Shown piece after piece: positions 44,701 through 56,590 of a DNA stretch of 64,000 bases; the first letter of the stretch is position 1, and each line of letters opens with the position of its first letter. The translations under genes were made by a program, and so were the position numbers. Under the pieces are notes generated by a model that did no database searches, had not been told where the DNA came from, and worked only from the letters and a program-made list of their open reading frames with translations. This stretch comes from Pteria penguin (taxonomy: Eukaryota > Mollusca > Bivalvia > Pterioida > Pteriidae). The stretch covers positions 51,760,167 through 51,824,166 of the forward strand of contig CM068586.1 of assembly GCA_035048485.1 (NCBI GenBank), written 5' to 3'.

Positions 44701-47700
44701 AGGAGTCCATTAATATGTAGAACGGTACCTTTCGTGCAGTTACTTTCACCTTCAATTTCCAGAGGTCCATTAGAACGGTGGATTGCGTGCAGTTGGCTTC
44801 AAATCCAATTTTCAGAGGTCTATGAATGTCTAGAACAGTACATTTGTTATATGAATGAAACAATACTGCCATATTCCACATATACTAAAATTCAATATAA
44901 ACATAAGTAAACTAGATGTGTCGATACGCCACGAATGACCCGCCAGCAGCAAAGAAGAAATGCATGTATGACATTTTTAACAGTTCATGTAGTCCAAGGG
45001 CCATAACTCCTGTAAACGATTGAACAGCATTCCCTTCCAATATGCACATCTACATATTGTGATCTTAATTTGTACAAATTTCACAGAAATCCTTTCAAAT
45101 GGTTAAGGAGGAGTTGCGAAGACATGGTGAATTTACCATATGATATTATATGCATAGATATTAAAGTCCAAAAGACATAACTCTGTCCATTATTCAATCT
45201 TTACCCTTAGAAGTGGAGATTGCGGATTGTCCAATTCTCCGCCTATCTACTTTGACGCGGACTACCGTGTTCGCATCGCCGCAAAACACCGCACACCGCT
45301 TCGCCACCGAGATGGTCGATCGCAGGGATTAACCTCAAAATTGCGGTTGATTGTGGCTACACATCGTATACCTATTGAATGTACATTTAGGCATCTTAAA
45401 ATATTGTCTAAATATCAAAGTGTAACGCGAGAGGTTTTGCCTGAGGGTTTTTTGTTTCGCGTCATTTCTTTTCATTTAGATGTATTGTCAATGATCACAT
45501 ATTCCAAACTGTTTAAACATGATAGATTAGATATGAGAAACATGTAAATGAGAAAACATGTGTCTAAATTTAGTGGTGAAAGTTCATAATAACATTTACT
45601 ATAACATTTTTATATAGGCGTTTAAAAATACCAAACAATAAAAAGGGCGAACAGGTAGAAATGAATTCCGACTGTGGTCGAAAGTCTTTAAATTAATTAA
45701 AATCTGGAAGCTTCATCATGAATCAGCCTTAATAAGTTATTGCTTGCTGTAGTTATCTATTCTTTGACATGACGTCCATCAAAGAAATTATACAAGCCAT
45801 TCTCATTACTGAGTAAAAGTAATTAAAATTTGTAGACCTATGAACATTACAAGTCTTTTGGAGGGTTATTATTCGCTGAATAACCTCTAAAAATGCCTTG
45901 TACGCAATGAATGCAATGATTTGTCTCAAGTCCGATTCAAGAAACGCTTCCGCTGCATAGAGCCTTAGTTTTAGACTTATTTAAATTACCATTACAAAAT
46001 ACAATTTCTCTCGCGATTTCACGATTGCAAGAAACAATCTGATTAAAAAGCATTGCTATTTAATTCGTATTAAACTCGAACTCTTGTTTTTCTACAAACA
46101 AAATCATCGAAAGTTATTCTTTTTTCTGTTCGCCTTTTTGTTATTTTATAACACAGTTACTTGTCTTTAGATCCCTATTGGATTTTACGCAAGATGGCAT
46201 AAAGGTGATAAGAAATGTAACCCGAGGCATTAATTAGTGTAGGGCATTTGAATTCGTAAGTCTTATGCTACATACGCTGTACTGAAACCTTTAATAGTAG
46301 GATCATATTCTGAATTTTATCAAAACTTACATAATTTGCTTAACTGAATGTAAAGTACTAAAGATGATACTGATCATACTCAATAAGTATTTTTAACATA
46401 TTTCACCATGGTTTACTTTTGCGTATACATATTCGTAGATACATGTAGTAGAGTCACAGCATGCTGTGATTTGCGGCGAGTCCACTATAGGTCAGTTAAA
46501 GAGCGAAGATCGCCGTGATTAGTATTAGTATCTAAGGCTTAAAAAGCCTCGCGGCGATGATATGACAACTGGACAATAGCCGCTCTCTGTAGTGTAGTCT
46601 CATATCGTATCTATATACCAAATTTAGAGTTAATATGTGCATTCATGGCAATACTAGTGTACGGAAACTGTTACTTTTGGAAATTTTTAGGGATGTAAGT
46701 CCATCAAAAATTATTTGACAAAAACTAAATCAGAATTTGACCTAGATTCTCTTGTGATGTATTAGTATACTAGATTTTAATTCAATATGTGCACCCGTTG
46801 CAGAGATAGAGCCAAAATGAAATGATGACCGAATGATGGAAGGACGAAAGGGGGTAATACTATACGCACCAATAATTTTCAATGGCGAGGCATACAAAAT
46901 GGACATTAGACGTATTTCTATGGGTTATTTGTGTTTTACAGGGACAAGTATTGGAGGGTATGATTACGATATAGCCTTGATTGCTTTACGCCGAGACAAC
47001 AACCGCGGAATACAGTTTGGGCATAATGTAAAACCAGCATATATGCCCTCATCGAAGTCACCAGTATTTCCACTATCATCCTGTCTGATTTCTGGATGGG
47101 GAAGGACCTCAACAGGTATTGTTTTATATTGTATTATATATACATGATTATGATATGATTTTTCTCAAAAGTTCCAGAGTTCAAATAAGTACCACTGGAT
47201 GTCCGATATGTGTGGATAAAAACACAGCGAATTCGGTTGTGGTGGTGGTGTCAATACAAAAAAAATGGGAGGTCAAAATGAAATTAGAGAAGATGTTCGG
47301 AAGGATTGAGCGTCTCTTGCTAGCACGCCACGTCCGTCGCAAAATGTTGCAAATGGAAAGTGAAATAGGTTGCATTCACAACTAAAATTTGAAATAGCAA
47401 TAATTTTGCTCTAACCGTGTTTTTCGTAATCTGAAGTGCATCCGAAACTCGTTTTCAAAGATAGCCACTATTACATTACAATATTTTTTATAAATTAAAA
47501 GAATAAAAACATGTATTATGATAAAAGGGGGTTAATTCAATAATCAATTATGAGTCGCATTTTGAAATCATCCTGACTCGCGCCAGTACAAAGAATGTAT
47601 AGTCTTTATTATAGTTTTACTTAAGAATAAATATAGAACATATATACCTTTAATTTGGTGCACCATATGCGCATTTCGACAACTTATGTCTCCCCAGTAA

Positions 47701-49084
47701 TGCCCGTGGCCAAATGATTGGAATTCTCAAAATATATAAATATTTGAAGAGCAGTATTGAAACCAAAATGACCGAAAAGTGAACCAAAGAATTTGAAGTA
47801 TATATTTAAATAATTACTCCGCATACTTCTTTGAGAAGCAATGTATCTAAACATTATATCGCTGCATGAATATTTAAATATATCTCTATATTTCAGTATT
47901 TTACTGAAATGAATTACCTGTTGTAAAAGTTGAAGCAACTAAGAAAGAAAACTGAAGACATCTGACAAAGCTGTATCACAAAAAAAAAAATCACCAAGGA
48001 CATGCACGTAAAATACAATTATTTTTGAAACGAGCTATCTACAAAGAACGATAATTTTGCATACATTCTGATCGATTTTCTCGTTTCAGCTTTTTAATCG
48101 TCGTGTGCATTCCTGTGCATACTTCAAATTAATTAAATGTAAGCTTTTCCACGAGCTTACAGCAATGAACATCATGTAATGATGAGATGTTATTTCAGAA
48201 GTTTTTTTTCAGATAAGTATAATAATGTGGCATTAAGATCGTTATCATGTCTTTTCTGGTGTTTTAAATTGCAGTTATAGGAAGCGGTGGGACAAACATA
48301 TTACAAGTGGCGAAGGTCAAGGTTTTAGACAAAGAGGAACAAGAGCAATGTAACAGATTGTATAGTGGGACCCTGACTAGTCGGATGCTCTGTGCAGGGT
48401 ACACTGACGGCACAAAGATTGATACGTGTGCAGGAGACAGCGGTGGCCCCCTAGTCTGTAAAATAAAGGGTATGAATTAAAATGTTTGAAGTTGTATAAC
48501 GCAATGTAGTACCAAGCAGAACGTAACAGTACTCTATAACTGCATGTATGACATCATGGTACTCGACATCCTACGACGATTAAAATCATTGGAAACTAAA
48601 TCACGTAGCGGTTTTCACAATTCTCGATATCAGCAAGCAATTATTACTTGACCGATATACATCGTAAGATTAGATTATACTTTAGTGTAGGTAATAACAT
48701 AAACAAAATATCTATCGACTTCTCATGTCATTCTGTATCATTTCTCTGTCAAATGTGTATTTAAGATAGGGGAAAAGTAATAATGGTGTAAGATATTGCG
48801 TCTGTAGTTGAATACGGTGATTTCTACAGATTTTTGTCGACATTAAAAACCTATTAAGAATGTTTTATATACAGCTAAAATAATAATACATAATACGTGT
48901 AAAGCATCGCTGACTGATAATATAAGCAAATGATAAACTTTGTCACAGTTTATATGATTTTTTTTCAGAATATCATACCGTTGTTGGTATAACATCATGG
49001 GGAACAACCGCATGTGCAGTGACTGGCTATCCGGGAGTCTACACCAATGTTCAGGAAATGCTTCCATGGATTATCAGTCAATAA
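41672..49084 (+). CDS. Secreted chymotrypsin-family (S1A) serine protease, gene 1, complete
   Basis: Six exons (41672-41708, 42810-43143, 43671-43783, 46942-47115, 48275-48469, 48969-49084) join in frame to 322 residues and TAA. Residues 1-13 are a hydrophobic signal peptide. VVGG is at 58-61, His in LTAAHC at 119, Asp in YDYDIAL at 171, Ser in GDSGGP at 275. Asp at 269 (KIDTCAGDS) fits the S1-pocket Asp189, so cleavage after Lys/Arg is predicted. Cysteines for the His loop, the 168/182 loop and the 191/220 pair are present; WG and PGVYTNV close the fold. Oddly, the residue before VVGG is Glu, not Lys/Arg. The start Met follows a TATA promoter. A digestive or immune/haemolymph role is possible, but the sequence does not decide. 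Confidence 0.95.
42220..42565 (+). repeat. Two diverged 'ggcacctg' repeat copies in intron 1
   Basis: Cores at about 42225-42305 ('ccatggcacctgctaccacc', 'ttcaggggtctgcgatt') and 42430-42545 ('ccatgacacctaattcc', 'tatcaggggtccgtgat') belong to the 340-bp family. They are older and missing flanks. Confidence 0.65.
42810..43143 (+). CDS. Protease 1 exon 2: propeptide, VVGG and catalytic His
   Basis: The acceptor 'attttccacag' ends at 42809 and the donor 'ttaac|gtatgt' follows 43143. It encodes residues 14-123: an acidic, Gln/Asn-rich propeptide, [16 protein letters not shown], a 25-residue linker and [10 protein letters not shown] through LTAAHC. KKR lies five residues before VVGG and would allow processing there, but would leave IKHE on the mature N-terminus. 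Confidence 0.95.
43671..43783 (+). CDS. Protease 1 exon 3
   Basis: The acceptor 'tttcttcag' ends at 43670 and the donor 'caac|gtgagt' follows 43783. Residues 125-161 ([19 protein letters not shown]) form the Glu/Asp-rich loop region between His and Asp. It matches protease 2 at 31 of 39 positions across the exon. Confidence 0.95.
43970..44035 (+). repeat. (TCA)n/(TCT)n microsatellite
   Basis: 'atcatcatcatcatc' passes into 'ttcttcttctttttcttctt' inside intron 3. Confidence 0.9.
44231..44840 (+). repeat. 60-bp minisatellite derived from the 'ggcacctgg' family
   Basis: The unit 'tcagattttcaggggtccat' + 'gaatatgtagaacggtagac' + 'ttcgtgcagttggcttcatc' recurs at an exact 60-bp step ('catgaatat' at 44281, 44341, 44401, 44461), with one 67-bp unit and then more decayed copies to 44840. 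About ten copies in intron 3. Confidence 0.93.
44931..46830. mobile_element. Dispersed repeat split by a decayed DNA transposon
   Basis: Outer pieces at 44931-45200 ('gatgtgtcgatacgccacga', 'aagggccataactcctg') and 46640-46830 ('tgatgaccgaatgatggaag') look like one non-coding repeat. Between them lies about 1.4 kb (about 45213-46605) whose ends are weakly inverted: left 'gcggattgtccaattctc', right reverse complement 'gcggctattgtccagttg'. That segment holds the open frame at 45227. The edges are approximate. Confidence 0.45.
45227..45547 (+). pseudogene. Possible transposase remnant
   Basis: A 106-codon open frame, GC-richer than its surroundings, includes [17 protein letters not shown] and [17 protein letters not shown] followed by a hydrophobic ending. 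The 'RIxxExxFxxLKxL' pattern recalls the C-terminal helix of DDE transposases (R-h-x-E-R-x-F-x-R-L-K). No full catalytic domain is present. It could be an unrelated coding relic. Confidence 0.4.
46942..47115 (+). CDS. Protease 1 exon 4: catalytic Asp
   Basis: The acceptor 'tgtgttttacag' ends at 46941 and the donor 'acag|gtattg' follows 47115. Residues 163-219 include [10 protein letters not shown] (catalytic Asp171) and CLISGWGR, a standard Cys136-WG landmark. Length is identical to protease 2 (174 bp). Confidence 0.95.
48275..48469 (+). CDS. Protease 1 exon 5: catalytic Ser
   Basis: The acceptor 'tttaaattgcag' ends at 48274 and the donor 'aagg|gtatga' follows 48469. Residues 221-284 include [27 protein letters not shown]: specificity Asp269 and catalytic Ser275. 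Confidence 0.96.
48969..49084 (+). CDS. Protease 1 exon 6: C-terminus
   Basis: The acceptor 'gattttttttcag' ends at 48968. It encodes [20 protein letters not shown] and the terminal amphipathic helix ending WIISQ, then TAA. Confidence 0.95.
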
Positions 49085-49098
49085 TCTTTGAATTCAAT

Positions 49099-49104
49099 AA
49101 TAAA
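49099..49104 (+). terminator. Polyadenylation signal of protease 1
   Basis: AATAAA lies 14 bases after the stop codon, implying a very short 3' UTR if used. Confidence 0.6.
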
Positions 49105-50835
49105 TTATTATATTATATACTTGATTGTAAAAGTTACAAGTTTGAACTTGTATTTGGAATATTTTTGTCTGGTATAAATCTTAGAACATTTATGATATGT
49201 ATACATATTTTTGTAAATACCAAAATTACATAACAGTTGATAGTCAATATCCTATGTGTAAAATTAATTTCATTAGACAAAGCCATATCAAGGAGCGATC
49301 ATATTTTTTAAGAAATGTATTATTTAATCCAACACTGACCTGTCGAATATTATAATCTGAATAAGTAAACATTCTGATATCTTACTCTTGGTTTTTCTTT
49401 TGTTATATGTGTGATGTTGATAATGTACTTATTACTTTTTAATTATTATTACGTTTTGAAATATATTTTCAATTACATGTATTTTCAATATATCTTTCAA
49501 GCTGTATATATAAGTGACTTAGTTTCAGTAAATGCCAATGTCGGTAGTCTTCATATATCGCAGTAATTGAAACGAAACGATAATTAATCGTAACTGTTTG
49601 CAGGGTCAGCATTAAATATAATGTTAGGAATCATGGGCTATACGCGAGGAAACTAAATCTGCATACGAGCCGTCATGCCTATATTATGTAAATACAAAAT
49701 ATGGAGAGAACATCAACAAAATGTGGATGGCTATAAAATCCTACGAAAAAACGAGCGGAAGTTTAAGCTTTTTTGTCCAAATATTTCCATTGAAAGAATA
49801 AATTTGGAAAATAAGAATTATGTCCATATTTCTAGCACCGTATTATTTATTAATTTTTAGATAAAGTGGGGTAAACGTTGAATACACAAGAAAACTTTAT
49901 ACCCATGGACGCACTCATGCATTTATTGGGTAGGCAGGACACCTTGGTAGGAATATAAAAAACGAATGCAGGATACGGTCAAAGAAATTAAGTGTTTCCA
50001 CAAAAACAAAAAGAAATCATGAGAGACAAGGAGGGTGAGCAAAATATAATGTGCAATGAGAGTTATCAACCCGTTAAAATGCAAATTCAACACCGAATGT
50101 GTACACGTGTCATCCTCGTGCTTGTATGAACTTCAGAATGTTTTTGTTACATCACTTTATCGTTTAATTTCTATGTTACACGCATTTTGATTGGTTTAAA
50201 AATTAGTGGTATATCTCATCTACGAATTATTTTTCTCTGACGACGTAATTTCCCGCTTTTTCTTAACTGTGACGTCAATATTCACACCAAACCGGCAGAG
50301 ATTAACAGATGTTGAGAAATGATGCAGATATACCAATTTCTGAGTATATAAAACATGTTTAAATGGAATTCATGATAAGGAATGAGTCTCACTTATTTTT
50401 CGTTGGACGGAGGTATTGCACGAGAAAAGGGACTGAAAACTTATGTATCATGCGCTACGCCCATTGATACAGTTTTCCGTCCTTTTTGCATGGTAAACCT
50501 TCATCTAACAAAAAAAAAATAGATTCATTCTTTACGTAGGCATAGAAGAATAACAGTGCTTTTATCGGAACTTCTTTCTTTATAACTCTGACCATACACA
50601 TTTGTTTACTAATGATGCTAGTTGGAAATGTACTGTGCCTTTACTTTCGAGTAGGAGATTTTATGTTTCTGGGGGGGGGGGGGGGGTCCGTTTTATTTAT
50701 TTATTTATTTTCCTTTTTTTGTAAAATCGATGCACAGGTAGTTTCCATTCTTATGAAGATTCGGGTCATACATCTTTAACTAGACGATTTTGTGTCTTTG
50801 TTTTACTTTCCTATTGTACATTGTATCTGTTACCC
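49105..50835. other. Intergenic, mostly unique A/T-rich sequence
   Basis: No exon or clear repeat is recognised apart from a poly-G run (about 50671-50686). Short open frames are not supported. Confidence 0.5.
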
Positions 50836-50839
50836 TATT

Positions 50840-51430
50840 GTTAAATGTTATAGAGATTAGACTAACCAAATTAACCAATATGACTCCTCCCAGGTACCTG
50901 AATCCCTGTTAAAACAACTGAATATGTTATTCAATCAACATTAAATGTATACCCATATCTGGTTTAAATATGATGTATATTAGTTAGTGTATCATCAAGA
51001 AACCATGTATTATCAATTTGTGCTTCATTGTTGGGAGTACCATGGTCATGTGACACCAGTTACTTTCGTATTTTACATTAAGGAAACATTTGTTCCCTTT
51101 GCAGTGTGGAGCTCGTAAAAAGTTCCCCGGGGAGGGTTGACTTAAGTGTCATGATACCCTTTTTCCTGATGTTATGTGGCTGTGACACTTTCTACACAGT
51201 GTTTGTTTACATTCATTTATATATAAAGTGCTGAATTATATTTGTTTCATATGTATTGAAGGGTATTCACGGCGGATGTGGCTAGCCAAACATGAGACGT
51301 TCACTCCTCCCGGGCACCTGGTCTCACCTCTTAATTTCAGGGGTCAGTGAATGTCCACTGTGTTACATTGTTGTAAGTGCCATAGTCAAGTGACACCAGT
51401 TACTTTCGTAATTACATTTATAAAACTAGA
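50840..51430 (+). repeat. Tandem pair of the ~340-bp repeat
   Basis: 'gtgacaccagttactttcgt' recurs at about 51051 and 51391, a 340-bp step. The link 'ccctttgcagtgtggagctc', 'gttatgtggctgtgacactt' and 'gtggctagccaaacatgaga' lies between. This is the best-preserved statement of the monomer in the window. Confidence 0.87.
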
Positions 51431-52215
51431 CATTTGCTCTTTGAAATGTAAATTCAATACGTACTTTTTCTCTCAATTCATACAGATATATTCAGATAAA
51501 ATTTGAATTTGATGTAAATATCTGGAGTCACCTTCAGCAAACAATATTTAAACTTGTTTTCACTATTAGGTCAGATTCTATAAAATTTACCAATGAAACC
51601 TTATGTAAACTTTATGTATATTCAGGCTTATAGGTTATAGGACATTTTCGCTTGAGTGACCTTTAGGGTCATCAAGCATGATTTTCGATGAAATCTCCAA
51701 TAAGATTTAGATCAAATTTCCTAGATCCATGAACTTAACCCTTATCACTAGTAGTATTATATGACAGAAAATTTGCATTATCATTCACGATAAAACCAAA
51801 GTGATATCCGATAGTACATTTAGAATGTTTCTGATCTCCTCTTATTAAAGAACTAGACATTGTGTTAAACTCGAAGCGGACGCGTGTAGCTGGCAAAGCC
51901 ATTAGATATATAGGTTTTCCCCATACAAACCAGCGTTCTATATAACGACTTTATCACACCGATAATTTTTTATTATAGATATTTGCTAGTTTCAATCATT
52001 AGAAATGTAAAGACCATATTTTCTCTATTGATGCTAAATTAGAACGCCAATAGTTATGTAATTGAATGTACCGCAAACATTGCTTTGTAAGTATTATAAA
52101 GCACAAAATACGGTTATCCTTCTACAATGTATTTAGTAATTTCTTACAACATGACAATGCATCATCACGTGATAATATTGTAAGATTTTTATTGAAGTGG
52201 TAGTACAGTGTATTG

Positions 52216-52423
52216 CAGTGGTGGATTTAGAGGGGCAGGAAGCCCGCTCCTCCCCTTTTTTCGCCACAAATTTACAAGGCATACTTGATAATTAGTTTGA
52301 AAACTCTCAAATAATGAGTAAAATTCCAGATTTGGCACCAAAATGGCTGAGTAATTTGGTTAATACTTGACTTTCGCATATGCCCCACCCCTCTCCTGTT
52401 TGAAAATCCTAGATCCGCCACTG
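52216..52423. mobile_element. 'cagtggcggat' MITE, copy A, with 5-bp duplication
   Basis: Left 'cagtggtggatttag' and right 'ctagatccgccactg' are inverted repeats. The flanks tattg (52211-52215) and tattg (52424-52428) form a target duplication. It has 208 bp and no coding capacity. Confidence 0.88.
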
Positions 52424-53122
52424 TATTGGGTTCTACACTTTTATTACAGTGTACAGTTTTAAAATGTTTTTGCGTGGGCTGCGCATTTCCAGCATTCATG
52501 ACGAGTGCATTTATTTAAACAGGAGACATTTAGTGTAACTGGTCTTACCTATCACGGGTCCATAAATTACGGTACGGAGTTGTAAGTGCCTCAATGGCAT
52601 TACACTAGTTAACTACATTAACAATCGTGGACCTTTGAAACAAGCCGAAGTGGGATAAGGTAACACGGAGAAGTAAGCATTCCAAATTCCAAATCGAAAT
52701 ATCTCCAGACTTTTCCTTTTTATTTATCTATCTAATTTTATTGTCGATATTTATTTCATGAAGTTCACGTTTTACCTTAAACATTTATTTTAATATGATA
52801 ACATTTCTCTACAACAAAAACATAGTATAATATGTTTTATACTTCCTTTTTGTTTCTACCTTAACTACTTTGTACGAGTCATATCATAAATATATCATAG
52901 TAAACGAACATTCCTTTTGCCTGATTTTTCAAATACTTTTACTATTTAGTAGTGTTCTCATATTTATTTTTATTGAACAATTTGTAAATACATCATTTCC
53001 CTCGCTTTCTTCGCTATACCGACAACCGCTTTATTGAGATATCCATGAAGAATGACTCGATATTTACATACAACATTTGTGAATGGAATTCGTCAGTACG
53101 AATGAGAGAAAAGCGTGTAACA

Positions 53123-53269
53123 CAATAGCGGAGGGGAGGGGTTGCCATAAATTTACAAATAACGTTGAAAACACCCAAATAATATGAGTAAAACTTCAGA
53201 TAAAGCACCCAAAATATCTGAGTTTCACATGTGCCTCCCCTTTTTGAAGATATGTTGGATCCGCCACTG
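53123..53269. mobile_element. 'cagtggcggat' MITE, copy B, with 5-bp duplication
   Basis: Left 'caatagcggagggga', right 'ttggatccgccactg'. The flanks are taaca at 53118-53122 and 53270-53274. It is an internally deleted relative of the 52216 element, 147 bp. Confidence 0.85.
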
Positions 53270-53274
53270 TAACA

Positions 53275-55595
53275 TTTAGAATAAAAACGTTGTTATTTGT
53301 GTAGACAGCTACGAAATACATGCATTTATCAAATGGAAAAAAAGGGTAAGAGGGTAAGAACAGGCAAATAGAGAAAGGAGTAGGAAGCGAGAGGGTTAGG
53401 TCCATAGGAGGAGGGGCATGAAGAGGGACGGGGGATATGCGGTCGGAAGAGGACCAGCATAATCTGGCACCACTTTGTCTGCACTTCAGTGACTAAAATA
53501 TCTGTCTCGGACATTTTCATTTCCACATTCGAATTCATTCATATAGATCTACTTGTAATAACACCAGCATGTAATGATTTTAATTAAATTTTCCATCCTT
53601 CAAGCTTAGGGGACTTTTTTTTCTATCACAAATGGTATTTACTGTTACGTTTCATAAATATGAAAAATGGATTAAAACATCGGCCATTTGTGTTTTAATT
53701 CAATTTACAGAACGTAAAAATATGTATAGGTAAGTCTGAAAGAAATATTTTTGTGCAACAACATAACAAAAGTTACTGAACAATTTCTCTTTGTAATGGT
53801 GTCAGGTTGTACTGGATATTATTTTATACCTTACTAAAACAACATATGTCATTAGTACCTGCACCCCCTCCCCGCCTCCTCTTGTTATAGTGGTCACAGA
53901 ACCTGGATTTTAACTTTGATTTTGTTAAATTTTAACAGGTATTACAGAATGATGTTTATTTTCATAAGCTCACATTAACCTCTTTACTCCGATAATTCAA
54001 ACTAGGCAATGTGGAGTGAAATCCGGATAAACATTTTGATGATAATAGAATTAAATTGTTAGAATGCAAAATGTACATCTATTCAAGTGTAGGATGCAGA
54101 TTCACAATCGTTAATCATTATCATATCAACGAAAGGAAAGAGGACAGCTTATGCTTGTTATATAATAATATTAAAATAACATTACATCGCTTTGAGATGT
54201 ACTTTCCCATAAAATATTCAATGCGGTTTCTCCCCAACAATCGGTTTGGCGCACGTGCATATATTCACGCGATCCTACATGTATGAATTTAACAATTGTA
54301 TGGCGAAATATAAGAATACAAGTACATTTTTCAAAATGATATTACGAAATTGTACATGCTTTCTTTAGAATATAACCCATTCTAGTTATGTACATTTCTA
54401 TTCAGAGCTCCACAAAACCTGTTATTAAAGAAGTTACATAGAGTGTATGATCATTCTTTTTAAAATTACTAAATTGTTGATATGGCGGTCATTTTGAAAA
54501 CAAAAAATCAAAATATTATTTAAGATTTCGGAGAAGTGAACAATAATTTGAGTAAAAATGTTTGTCTCTTTGTTGATTGACGATATGATGCCTTTTGCGA
54601 GATGCGTGCAATTATTAATGTTTTGTTCCATGTTTATTTTTTCACATTCACGGTGGTAGTTGCTAGCCATACAGACGGACTAACACCTCTTATCATATCT
54701 GTTTTACAATGATTTGCTTAAATATAAATTACTCTACAATATTATTATTTTACAAACATGTTTGACTAAAGTAAGACCTGTGTACAACTTGTCATTCAGA
54801 AGGAATCACAAAGTACAAAGCTAAAAGAGAACAACTGGATGTTCGATATTTAAAATGTAAAGATGATGAATAAATCCAAAGCACAAGTCCAAAAATCATA
54901 AAACCAGAGGACATACAAAATCAGTGAAAATGAAAAACAAATGGAAAATAACAAAATATGTCTACTTGAAGAGCATATGTGAACCCCTGTGATGGAGTGA
55001 GATCAGGTGCCCATAACATAAAGATCAAGATAAGATCAAGATAAGATCAAGATAAACGCTGCAGATTCGATGTTGATGTTTTCAGCGAGAATAATTGCAA
55101 ATCCCAAATGAGAAGAAATCAAGTGTACTGAAGAAAAGAACATCTCCTGCTAGCATTTGATATCCGTCATGATATAGGTAATATTTAGTACTCTGAAATG
55201 AAGATCATGCTGGGGATTTTGTATTGACAATATATATATTTATAATATTCACCGATGAAGTAATCATCAAGGCATCGGTATTCTTATGAACACATATTGT
55301 GCACCTTTAAAAACTTATCTGTTGTCTATAAATAATAAAAACTTTGAAATGTATGTACACACAATATCCAAACGAACTCGATACAACAAAATCCTGCACT
55401 TTGTACTCAGATCTTCTAGTGCAATATTGACAGAGATTGTATACCAAATTATTCACTATATGACAAACGTGACAGTTTCAATTTTCCTATTGTGAACTTC
55501 CATATACCTGAAGTAATATTTACGTATCACTTGCGTGGTGTGTGTATATATGTTTCTCCTTATCAGATATGATAGACCTTCTTCTGACTACGGTT
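53275..55595. other. Intergenic, no supported gene
   Basis: A/T-rich sequence. A G/A-rich patch (about 53335-53450) yields open frames on the - strand without family signal. A short 'gatcaagataa' triplication lies at about 55022-55054. Nothing else is recognised. Confidence 0.5.
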
Positions 55596-55598
55596 GTT

Positions 55599-55890
55599 TT
55601 ATTATACCCCCCCCCCCGCAACACAACAAAAGTTTGGGGGTATATAGGAATCATCCTGTCTGTCCGTCTGTCTGCCTGTCCGTCTGTCCATCAACCTTTG
55701 TCCGGGGCATAACTTTTTTATTCTTTATCATATAATGACCATACTTGATAAATTTGTTCCTTTGGAGATGCCGGTGTGTCATGACCCTGAACCAAGCTCG
55801 TGGGTCAAAGGTCAAGGTCACTATGCCCTATTTTAAATTTTGGTGCCGGGGGGGGGGGGGTATTTGTCCCGTTAGGACAATTCTAGTTTA
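55599..55890 (+). repeat. Poly-C/poly-G bounded dispersed repeat
   Basis: It opens 'ttataccccccccccc', passes through 'gtctgtccgtctgtctgcct', 'ggggcataactttt', 'ggtcaaaggtcaaggtcact' and closes 'gggggggggtatttgtcccg' with 'aggacaattctagtt'. The ends are roughly complementary. This is a common layout in bivalve DNA as I recall it. Confidence 0.7.
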
Positions 55891-56159
55891 CCTTGGCAAA
55901 CTTCTGACTGAAAAATTAATATCCAAAATGATACGAAAAGCTACATTCTACATTCCGCAAATTTTACAGTCGTTATAAAGACCTTTGCAATTATCAGAAA
56001 TTTTTGTCTGAAGTGTTCTTTCCTTGTTTGATTGTAAACATTGTTAAGCTGTTTATATTATGATAACACAACATTACCCCATCTAAAAATATCATAACAT
56101 TTTACTGATTCTGACTTCGGATATACAGTTACCTGTAAGTGTGATTACGAGAAATAATC

Positions 56160-56590
56160 CTGTGAAATCATGGCGGATGTAACTGTTTAGCAGGGGAGAT
56201 TGTTGCCACATGACACCTGATCCAAATTCTGGTGGTTCTATGGGATTGTGATACCCAATATATATCTGGTCACACTTATTCCCTTTGCAGTGTGGAGCTC
56301 GTAAAAAAGTTACGCGGGGATGGTTTGACTTAAGTGTGATTCCACCGTTTTTCCTGATGCTATGTGGCAGTGGCACTTTCGACACAGTGTTTGTTTACAT
56401 TTGCGTATATATACTTTTCTGAAGTATATTTGTTTCGTCTCTAGGGGCATTCATGTGGATTGTAATTGGCCACACAGGAGACGCTCACTCCTCCCGGGCA
56501 CCCTGAATTTCAGGGATCTGTGAATGATCACTCTGTTATATTGTTGGTAGTGCCATAGTCATTCGTATTTTACATTGTGCAAGGATGTTC
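56160..56590 (+). repeat. 'ggcacc' family copy
   Basis: 'gcggatgtaactgtttagca', 'tccctttgcagtgtggagct', 'gctatgtggcagtggcactt' and 'ggagacgctcactcctcccg' occur in the family order, with one core deleted. Confidence 0.78.

Noticed and set aside
46812..46941. Extension of protease 1 exon 4 upstream to an in-frame ATG at 46833
   Set aside because: The acceptor at 46941 gives the exact phase and length seen in protease 2. The upstream codons do not match any protease sequence.
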